From Rhodospirillaceae bacterium (lineage in GTDB: Bacteria; Pseudomonadota; Alphaproteobacteria; MPNO01; UBA2964), in assembly GCA_002724505.1 (NCBI GenBank), contig PBOV01000157.1, positions 1 through 13,007 of the forward strand: a stretch of DNA of 13,007 nucleotides, in the 5' to 3' direction. The position numbers were made by a program, and so were the translations under genes. The notes below the pieces were generated by a model. The model ran no database searches and was not told where the DNA came from. It saw nothing but the letters and a program-made list of their open reading frames with translations. Of this stretch, positions 8,701-13,007 are shown one piece after another (the stretch's first letter is position 1; each line of letters begins with the position of its first letter).

Positions 8701-9290
8701 GGGCTGGGAACCTTCTCGGTGATGAACAGTCGGGGCACATTCGCGAGGTAGGTGTTGAACTATACCAGCATATGCTCGAAGAAGCAGTCGCTAATGCCAA
8801 GGGCGGAATAATAGAAGCAGAAGACACTAGCTGGAGCCCGCAAATTAATATTGGGACACCGCTGCTAATCCCAGAAAATTACGTCAGGGATTTGAATTCT
8901 AGGCTTGGGCTTTATCGTCGGCTAGCAGGCTTGACAGAAAGTAAAGAAATAGAGGGTTTTGCGGCGGAACTCATCGACCGTTTCGGGCCACTGCCGTTGG
9001 AAGTAGAAAATTTATTGCAAATAATCCTAATCAAACAATATTGCCGCAGGGCAGGGGTCAACAAACTCGATGCCGGGCCGAAGGGTTTAATTATTTCATT
9101 CCACAACGACAGTTTCTCAAATCCAAGCGCCCTTATTTCATTAATTCAGGAAGAACCTGGACGTCTGTCCTTGCGATCAGATCACCGGCTTATTGTGAGG
9201 CGCGACTGGCAAAAAGAAGGGGCACGATTACGTGGTGTCCGACAATTTGTAAAAAAACTAGCTAACATGACTTTTGAACAAGAGAATTAA
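5742..9290 (+). CDS. mfd: Transcription-repair coupling factor Mfd
   Basis: Mfd is a large ATP-driven DNA translocase that removes RNA polymerase stalled at lesions and recruits UvrA for nucleotide excision repair. The 1182-residue product has all expected parts. These are a UvrB-like N-terminal module (about 1-330, with PAWDCLPYDRVSP), and a CarD-like RNA polymerase interaction domain starting near 510 (ELTAGDFVVHIEHGIACYEG). The RecG-like motor has Walker A GDVGFGKT at 661-668, DEEQ at 762-765, TATPIPRTLQLALSG from 788 and QLRGRVGRS from 931. A C-terminal TRCF domain follows (about 1020-1130). The start is TTG at 5742, overlapping the sdhE stop. There is no Shine-Dalgarno sequence and no ATG in frame before conserved sequence is lost; a GTG at 5787 is a less likely alternative. 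Translation probably depends on coupling to sdhE. Intact and full length. Confidence 0.97.
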   Translation: MKINNKEFIDPRKIYVGGVPEGVDSLTIAEIATGSPGRPVIHVSSDDKRLSAVSEALESFAPNIPFLEFPAWDCLPYDRVSPNSDVTGRRLHTLIRLNNRRDNNISSPLVVLTTVNALLQKVPAQDLFKNLIFEVRTGTSLSVSSLSKFLMSNGYNRTGTVREAGEVAFRGGIIDIFPPSMPMPVRLDLFGDEIEEIRRFDPVDQRSLDVIEEIALEPVREFVLDTKSISRFREGYRKTFGSVVNDALYEAVSEGRITAGIEHWLPLLNEKLESLFDYLPNPILTFDHLASEAIGARHASIQDFFEARMSLLLSHTKEKKYTQKTPVYRPLHPDALYLTKKPWEEILKSHTSCWFSPFSSPADSSSTNYGRVLDVGGKRGPEFSLARRTYAQQKEIKPETPNLFSSVIQWINNEQKNNRKVAIAAYSPGSRDRLVTLLKEHGDQEFKELKSWTALTKLPIGTVGLFVLGMENGFKYENTTIIGEQDILGERMIRTKRRRRAETFIADTSELTAGDFVVHIEHGIACYEGLETINADGAARDCLRLGYANNDRLFVPVENIEVLTRYGSADSGAILDKMGGAGWQARKAKVKNRLEDMAEALIQVAAERALRPGRKLSPQDSVYHEFCARFPYSETDDQLNAIAETVADLEGQKPMDRLICGDVGFGKTEIALRATFSAVMAGGQVAVVAPTTLLSRQHYATFSERFQGYPVKIAQLSRMVSLRDAAEIKAGITDGTIDIVIGTHAILGKSIKFNDLALLVVDEEQRFGVAQKEKMKQIRSDVHVLTLTATPIPRTLQLALSGVKEMSIISTPPVDRLAVRTFVLPFDPLVIREAILRERFRGGQIFYVCPRIVDLTELEESLKELVPDLKIALAHGQMAAAELEEIMTSFYDGQTELLLSTQIIESGLDIPNANTLLVHRADRFGLAQLYQLRGRVGRSKQRAYCYLTIPADSKMTESATKRLEVMQSLDALGAGFKLASHDLDIRGAGNLLGDEQSGHIREVGVELYQHMLEEAVANAKGGIIEAEDTSWSPQINIGTPLLIPENYVRDLNSRLGLYRRLAGLTESKEIEGFAAELIDRFGPLPLEVENLLQIILIKQYCRRAGVNKLDAGPKGLIISFHNDSFSNPSALISLIQEEPGRLSLRSDHRLIVRRDWQKEGARLRGVRQFVKKLANMTFEQEN

Positions 9291-9892
9291 TCTAGCTTTT
9301 TCCACACAGTCGCAAACCAGCTTTGATGTTTTCTTTGTAGACCCTTCGGTCTAAAATACTGATTTACTAAAGAAAATCCTGATGATTTAACGATTTTGAT
9401 CCATTCATCTTCGGAATAAAAGACACCATATCGCCCATCAGAAAAAGTTTCCTTACCTGCTCCAATCGGATTTGAAGAAAATAAAATTCCATCAACAGTA
9501 AGTGTTTCAAAAATATCCTGTAAAACTTTTGCAATTAAATTCTTTGGGACATGGAATAATGAAGCATTAGCGAAAACCCCATCAAAGGCCGAAGAAGGAA
9601 GGTCGAGCTTGGTAAAATTCTGATGGAGGACGCTACAACCCGTATAATCTGCGGCCATAGTTACAAATTTAAGCGTCCCGTCGAGCCCAATCGGTTCGTG
9701 CCCTAGTTTTTGAAATGAAGCAATATCCCGCCCAGGGCCACAACCAAAATCAAGGATTTTATAGGGACCATCTCCAGTCATAGACTTTAAAAATGCGTCA
9801 TAATTCTGGGTTACGTCATGATCTCGTGTACCGGCCCAGAACCTCTCCGCATTACGTTCATAATAGTCTATAGTTGAAAGTTCATATTTCAT
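9287..9892 (-). CDS. Class I SAM-dependent methyltransferase, substrate unknown
   Basis: This 201-residue protein has the Rossmann-type methyltransferase fold. Motif I is ILDFGCGPGRD (46-56), with an acidic end to the second strand at GLDGT (69-73), NFTKLDLPSSAFDGVFANASLFHV (92-115) as motifs II/III, and a late WFATVWKK strand. The N-terminal YYERNAERFWAGT helix resembles that of small UbiE/TehB-like methyltransferases. Nothing identifies the substrate. The ATG at 9892 has only a weak AGAAGA upstream. Its stop codon overlaps that of convergent mfd within TTAA, so no independent terminator fits between them. It lies 292 bp downstream of the FrnE-like gene on the same strand and is probably transcribed separately. 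Confidence 0.85.
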   Translation of the reverse strand: MKYELSTIDYYERNAERFWAGTRDHDVTQNYDAFLKSMTGDGPYKILDFGCGPGRDIASFQKLGHEPIGLDGTLKFVTMAADYTGCSVLHQNFTKLDLPSSAFDGVFANASLFHVPKNLIAKVLQDIFETLTVDGILFSSNPIGAGKETFSDGRYGVFYSEDEWIKIVKSSGFSLVNQYFRPKGLQRKHQSWFATVWKKLD

Positions 9893-10184
9893 AAATTTTA
9901 TCTTCTAGAGTTTATTTTCACTCTTTAATTGGAACACAAATCATACAACTAAGGCCCTATACAAACTCAAATCGGTTCCCAGGTGTTAATAAATATTTTC
10001 CAATTTTAATTGGGTAACGGAACATAACATTTGAAAAGTCTGAATCAATTAAACCAGCATTTACAAAAGAGCAGTTCCTTAAAGGGCTTGCCAAATGAGA
10101 TCTCCCCCAACTTTTTGATTTGAGCCCAAACCCCTAAAGGGACCTCTAAAATTGACATTGAATGCTCTATCGGAGTGGGCTTTC
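9893..10184. other. Largest intergenic gap, with short inverted repeats
   Basis: This stretch lies between two minus-strand genes and contains no credible coding frame. It holds a perfect palindrome, CCAATT-TT-AATTGG, at 10000-10013. It also holds a set of complementary six-base blocks: GGGCTT at 10084-10089, AGCCCA at 10123-10128 and TGGGCT at 10176-10181. These could form alternative hairpins in a transcript running from the FrnE-like gene. On the minus strand a TTGAGT / TATGAT pair (9970-9965 and 9945-9940) could serve the methyltransferase gene, but its 19-base spacer is long. No standard intrinsic terminator with a strong stem and T-run is seen. Confidence 0.35.
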
Positions 10185-10829
10185 TTAAGAATTAGCTATT
10201 TTTTCTTGGTTCACTAAATCAAAAATTTGATGAAAGATTTCTGGAGCTTGAGCTCCGGAAACCACGTATTTTCCTTCAATAATAAAACATGGCGCGGATG
10301 TTATTCCACCCCTTCGCATCTCAGCATCCTGCTCAAGTATATAGGCACGGTCAGTATCAGAAAGGAGATAATTCTTAAATTTTTGAGCGTCGAGGCCAGC
10401 CCTTACAGCAATATCTGACAAGACAGTAGTATCGCCAATATTCTCTGACTTTTGAAAATAGGCTTTAAAAAGCTCCTCTACGACATCTATTTCTTTTGCA
10501 TTATTTGTTTTTGCAAATTGAATGAGGCGATGTGAATTAACGGTGTTAGGGGTAACGCTTATTTCATCAAATTGAAAATTAATTCCTACCTCTTTGCCTA
10601 CCTTCCTAAGCCGAGTGTTAACTCGTTCCGCATGTTCTAGGTCACCAAATCTACTAGCAAGATAGGTTTTTCTATCTACACCTTCACGTTGCATGGTAGG
10701 GTTAAGTTGGTATGGTCGCCAGGTCAGAGAGAGACCGGCTTGCGGCCGTAACTTTAAAGCCAACTCAAACCTTCTCTTGCCCACGAAACACCATGGACAA
10801 ATTGTATCGCTAACTATTTCGATCCTCAT
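10185..10829 (-). CDS. DsbA family oxidoreductase, FrnE-like
   Basis: The 214-residue protein is a thioredoxin-fold protein of the DsbA/FrnE/2-hydroxychromene-2-carboxylate isomerase group. The N-terminal strand leads into the CPWC active site (Cys11, Cys14), then VGKRRFE. A central helical insertion follows, and then the second thioredoxin half GGITSAPCFIIEGKYVVSGAQ (174-194), with the cis-proline at Pro180. There is no signal peptide, so unlike classical periplasmic DsbA it should act in the cytoplasm, as FrnE-type proteins do. A third cysteine, Cys181, directly follows the cis-proline, where Thr, Phe or similar is more usual. AAGG lies eight bases before the ATG. It sits 69 bp downstream of egtD on the same strand, so co-transcription is plausible and would link it to thiol chemistry. 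The in vivo substrate is unknown. Confidence 0.9.
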   Translation of the reverse strand: MRIEIVSDTICPWCFVGKRRFELALKLRPQAGLSLTWRPYQLNPTMQREGVDRKTYLASRFGDLEHAERVNTRLRKVGKEVGINFQFDEISVTPNTVNSHRLIQFAKTNNAKEIDVVEELFKAYFQKSENIGDTTVLSDIAVRAGLDAQKFKNYLLSDTDRAYILEQDAEMRRGGITSAPCFIIEGKYVVSGAQAPEIFHQIFDLVNQEKIANS

Positions 10830-10898
10830 TTATTTAACCTTAGCGATGCATACCAACTTTAATTTATTTTCCTATTACGGGTAATTTTAACCGACAAC

Positions 10899-11891
10899 TC
10901 AGGCCCCGGGTTTACTGTTTTCTATGTAGTGGACGCTGAATAGATCCTTTGAATCACGCCAAACCTTAGTGGATTGTAATCCAGCTTTAGCACACATCGA
11001 GGAGAATTCCTTTAGTGAATATTTGTATGAATTTTCGGTATGAATGGTCTCCCCTGGAATAAAACTAAAAGTGACATCATCAATTTCAACCGACTGAGGT
11101 TTTGTACTCACAAGGTGCATCTCGATGCGGCCAAGCCGAGAGTTATAAAATGCCCTGTGATCGAATGCCGAGAGATCAAAACCAGCACCAATTTCTTCGT
11201 TAGCCCGAACTAATAAGTTTAAATTAAAGGCCGCTGTAATTCCTTTAGAATCATCATAGGCAGCATTTAAAATTTCTTCGTCTTTCTTAAGGTCTATTCC
11301 AATGAGAAGACCACCACCTGACTTCGATAAAAACGTTGCCACTCGTGCTAAAAAATTGACTGCATCCGTTTCATCAAAATTACCAAGCGAAGAACCGGGG
11401 AAGAAGGCCACTGGTCGACCAGGTGAGTTTTCAAGAGCGGGGATGTTTAGGGCTTCAGAGTAATCTCCGCAGACCGCACGAACTCCTAAATTTGGATACA
11501 AATTGGACAATTCAGCACAGGAAGAAATCAAATGATCACGAGAGATATCAATCCCCGTATAACCTACCGGTTTTTCCATTTCATCCAATAAAATTCTTAC
11601 CTTACTACTTGACCCACTGCCAAATTCAATCAGATGACAGTGCGGACCAAGGCATTCAGTAATTTCGGCAAGGTTTTCTTTTAAAAGACCCACCTCGGTA
11701 CGAGTTACGTAATATTCATCAAGTTCACATATTTGATCGAATAAATGTGACCCCCTCAAATCATAAAAAAATTTACATGGTAAATATTTATTTTTGGCAC
11801 TAAGGCCCCTTAAGACAGCCGAACGAAAATCTTCGATCTCTGGCTCAAGATCATGAAATGATTCTAACTTTTCAATAAGTTGAAAATTCAT
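10899..11891 (-). CDS. egtD: L-histidine Nα-methyltransferase EgtD
   Basis: EgtD uses three SAM molecules to convert histidine to hercynine (trimethylhistidine), the first step of ergothioneine synthesis. The 330-residue product fits the family length. Visible signatures are LDEYYVTRTE (57-66) near the histidine pocket, the SAM-binding EFGSGSSSK (89-97), GYTGIDIS (110-117), and FPGSSLGNF (164-172) with Asn171 at the position that binds the substrate amino group. AAYDDSKGITAAFN (210-223) contains the conserved Tyr212. HTENSYKYS (284-292) has Glu286 and Ser288, two residues apart as in the imidazole-binding pair of mycobacterial EgtD. No egtB, egtC, egtE or rhodanese-like eanB lies beside it. 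It is divergent from the cupin gene and probably leads a unit with the FrnE-like gene. There is no Shine-Dalgarno sequence before the ATG, so leaderless or weak initiation is likely. Confidence 0.9.
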   Translation of the reverse strand: MNFQLIEKLESFHDLEPEIEDFRSAVLRGLSAKNKYLPCKFFYDLRGSHLFDQICELDEYYVTRTEVGLLKENLAEITECLGPHCHLIEFGSGSSSKVRILLDEMEKPVGYTGIDISRDHLISSCAELSNLYPNLGVRAVCGDYSEALNIPALENSPGRPVAFFPGSSLGNFDETDAVNFLARVATFLSKSGGGLLIGIDLKKDEEILNAAYDDSKGITAAFNLNLLVRANEEIGAGFDLSAFDHRAFYNSRLGRIEMHLVSTKPQSVEIDDVTFSFIPGETIHTENSYKYSLKEFSSMCAKAGLQSTKVWRDSKDLFSVHYIENSKPGA

Positions 11892-11901
11892 ACTACAAAA
11901 A

Positions 11902-11929
11902 ATTAGACTAATACGTTTGACTGCTTCAA
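11902..11929 (-). promoter_or_regulatory. Candidate promoter for egtD, giving an almost leaderless transcript
   Basis: On the minus strand TTGAAG (11929-11924) is followed after 16 bases by TCTAAT (11907-11902), a five-of-six match to the -10 consensus. The predicted start falls only a few bases before the egtD ATG, consistent with the lack of a ribosome site there. This rests on motif matching only. Confidence 0.3.
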
Positions 11930-12036
11930 TTGAAAGCGGTTCTAGATCGCTGCTTTATTTTAATCAGCCTGGATGATCCTCGCAACGGCCAACAACCTTA
12001 AAGATTAGTGTGCCTCGATTTAAATTTTAATTTTTT

Positions 12037-12051
12037 AACTGACTACTAAAA
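12037..12051 (+). repeat. 15-bp direct repeat, upstream copy
   Basis: The sequence AACTGACTACTAAAA is identical to 12724-12738. In the second copy it encodes the last residues (T-D-Y-stop) of cupin A. Read in the corresponding frame, this upstream copy also gives T-D-Y-stop, but the codons before it do not resemble a cupin. It may be the leftover 3' tip of a deleted upstream paralogue. Confidence 0.7.
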
Positions 12052-12151
12052 CAATAATTGCACTCCAATTCTTTACCTGGGCAATTGCTTTACAGTTGAG
12101 CACCCGAACACTAGTCTCCTGCGAATTCTTGCGACCAAAAAGAAAGTCTGA

Positions 12152-12736
12152 ATGATGGTAAATGTGACAAGCCCAGTCGATGGCGCGCCTGGTGTAGGGC
12201 ACAATAAAAAAGAAGTTGTATGGGATCGCTGGGTAAAGAAACGGACGTTTGTGCGCGCCCTTGAGGGAACTTACGGCGAAATGCAGCAAGGGCTTTACGA
12301 GAAAGAGCGTGTCATCAGCACCTCTGACATGAAATGGAAGGGGGGGCCACTTTCCTTCGGAAAACATGTAATCAATCCCCAAAACACCGAGATCGCTCAA
12401 TCAATTGAAACACACCTACATGTTTACGCGCCAGGCAGCCACGCCCAAAACCATGGTCATATGAATAGTGCTGCCTTTTATGTTTTGCGTGGTGAGGGTT
12501 ACGACATTCACGACGGAGAAAAGATGGAATACAAAGCCGGCGACGTCCTAATGGTTGAAAATGGTTGTGTTCACCAACATTTCAACAGCTCAGATAAAGA
12601 GGACCTCGTCGTTGTAGTAATGAAAGCTAAGCCCTTGTTTCTCTTTATGCACATGGTTTTTCAGAAGACCGTTAAATTGCCGCCAAGTGAACCCCTTCCA
12701 GGTTTAGAGGATTACGCGCCACCAACTGACTACTAA
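12152..12736 (+). CDS. Cupin-domain protein with three-histidine metal site (cupin A)
   Basis: This 194-residue protein has an N-terminal extension with PGVGHN (13-18) and KKRTFVRALEGTYGE (29-43), then one conserved cupin barrel. Motif 1 is G95-x5-H101-x-H103 ending at G114, but the usual Glu is absent (Ala107/Ala108). Motif 2 is G130-x5-E136-x-G138-x2-H141-x3-N145, with the usual Pro replaced by Glu136. His101, His103 and His141 could form a three-His iron site, as in gentisate-type and cysteine-type dioxygenases, so an oxygenase is possible; the substrate is not known. The C-terminus ends in PPTDY. ATG codons at 12152 and 12155 are both possible starts; the ribosome site is weak. The next gene is a paralogue 83 bp downstream on the same strand, suggesting a two-gene unit. 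Confidence 0.85.
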   Translation: MMVNVTSPVDGAPGVGHNKKEVVWDRWVKKRTFVRALEGTYGEMQQGLYEKERVISTSDMKWKGGPLSFGKHVINPQNTEIAQSIETHLHVYAPGSHAQNHGHMNSAAFYVLRGEGYDIHDGEKMEYKAGDVLMVENGCVHQHFNSSDKEDLVVVVMKAKPLFLFMHMVFQKTVKLPPSEPLPGLEDYAPPTDY

Positions 12737-12738
12737 AA
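12724..12738 (+). repeat. 15-bp direct repeat, downstream copy covering the cupin A stop codon
   Basis: AACTGACTACTAAAA includes the final Thr-Asp-Tyr and TAA of cupin A plus two following bases, and is an exact copy of 12037-12051. The two copies bracket the entire cupin A gene with its upstream region, a unit of 687 bp. Confidence 0.7.
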
Positions 12739-12806
12739 GATCTATTACAGACATTGCGCGCTAAGCTCATTGTCGTAAAATGTAAAAGTAGGTTATTCCC
12801 CGGACT

Positions 12807-12810
12807 AGGA
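12807..12810 (+). promoter_or_regulatory. Ribosome binding site of cupin B
   Basis: AGGA nine bases before the ATG at 12820 is the only Shine-Dalgarno-like sequence in the 83-bp gap between the two cupin genes. No terminator-like hairpin is visible in that gap, which supports co-transcription. Confidence 0.4.
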
Positions 12811-12819
12811 AAGTGAGAC

Positions 12820-13007
12820 ATGTCAAAGGCTAATTCAGAAATCCCTCAAGCCACAAAAAAAGATCAAGAAGCTGGCCCCGGACACAACCGGCCCGCCGCT
12901 GATTGGGCACGCTGGACCAAAAAAAGAACATTCGTAAGGGCGCTAGAGGGGACCTATGGGGAACTCCTAAAACGAACACACGAATTACCCCGCGTATATT
13001 CCACTCA
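12820..13007 (+). CDS. Paralogous cupin-domain protein (cupin B), 5' part only
   Basis: The frame opens with ATG at 12820 and runs off the window, giving 62 visible residues. After a divergent 18-residue leader, the segment from GPGHN onward aligns without gaps to cupin A: 27 of 44 positions are identical by my count. This includes the unbroken block KKRTFVRALEGTYGE (36-50). The cupin barrel itself lies beyond the window, so metal ligands cannot be checked. Family assignment rests on this paralogy. Its position directly behind cupin A suggests tandem duplication, and the products could form a mixed oligomer or act on related substrates. Confidence 0.8.
   Translation, partial: MSKANSEIPQATKKDQEAGPGHNRPAADWARWTKKRTFVRALEGTYGELLKRTHELPRVYST

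Larger units (their letters stand above)
11892..12151. other. Divergent intergenic region between egtD and cupin A
   Basis: This 260-bp gap carries the candidate egtD promoter at its left end, an AT-rich stretch at about 12017-12036, and one copy of a 15-bp direct repeat at 12037-12051. It also has an eight-base palindrome GCAATTGC at 12081-12088. I do not find a convincing promoter for the plus-strand cupin. TTTACA at about 12089-12094 is the best -35-like element but lacks a good partner. No RNA gene is recognised. Confidence 0.4.

Noticed and set aside
8576..8827. Minus-strand open frame, Ser/Ala/Pro-rich, inside mfd
   Set aside because: It is antisense to the conserved region downstream of motif VI; the biased composition reflects the complement of mfd codons.
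3309..9290. recG and mfd as an internal duplication
   Set aside because: Their motor domains are homologous by ancient family relationship (SF2 translocases), which is known; this is not a recent duplication event in this genome.
10128..10140. Possible intrinsic terminator around CCCCTAAAGGG downstream of the FrnE-like gene
   Set aside because: The stem is only three base pairs and no T-run follows on either strand.
11931..11964. Possible hairpin AAAGC...GCTTT followed by T-rich sequence between egtD and cupin A
   Set aside because: The arms are five bases with a 14-base loop, and the location in a divergent promoter gap makes a terminator unlikely.
12035..12400. Minus-strand open frame of 121 codons overlapping the start of cupin A and the intergenic gap
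   Set aside because: It is antisense to the well-supported cupin A, shows no recognisable domain or ribosome site, and its composition looks like an accidental frame.

Overview
This window looks like a piece of an alphaproteobacterial chromosome, probably from a moderate-to-low-GC, perhaps marine or uncultivated lineage. The main reason is the DUF502 membrane protein / recG / sdhE / mfd block at 2556-9290, a gene neighbourhood familiar from Alphaproteobacteria. The RecG N-terminus and the RGxxE-type SdhE also fit. The habitat is a guess. I see no rRNA, tRNA, transposase, integrase, CRISPR array or prophage gene. Genes are densely packed and no gap exceeds about 292 bp.

Layout. (1) Positions 39-2287, minus strand: a MaoC-type hotdog protein followed by a thiamine-diphosphate enzyme of the acetolactate synthase/benzoylformate decarboxylase superfamily. 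They are probably one transcription unit of small-molecule metabolism with unknown substrate; the MaoC protein appears to lack the usual catalytic Asp. (2) Positions 2556-9290: the DNA-repair/respiration block. A DUF502 two-helix membrane protein converges on recG with almost no gap. recG is divergent from sdhE (FAD insertion into succinate dehydrogenase), and sdhE is translationally overlapped by mfd (transcription-repair coupling factor), which starts with TTG. (3) Positions 9287-11891, minus strand: egtD (histidine Nα-methyltransferase, first step of ergothioneine synthesis), then a FrnE-like DsbA-family protein, then after a 292-bp gap a small class I SAM methyltransferase whose stop codon overlaps that of mfd. 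(4) Positions 12152-13007, plus strand: two tandem paralogous cupins with three-histidine metal sites, the second cut by the window edge.

How the genes relate. recG and mfd encode related SF2 DNA translocases that act on stalled forks and stalled RNA polymerase; they flank sdhE and probably share a compact divergent promoter region. egtD and the FrnE-like gene may be co-transcribed and suggest thiol/redox metabolism, but no egtB or eanB partner is visible.

The most unusual part is the right end. The cupin pair shares a 15-residue identical block encoded by almost entirely different codons. A 15-bp direct repeat matches the 3' end of cupin A and recurs about 100 bp upstream of it, as though the tail of a lost third cupin copy remained there. 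No complete novel system can be demonstrated from this window; this tandem cupin family next to egtD is the best candidate for follow-up.
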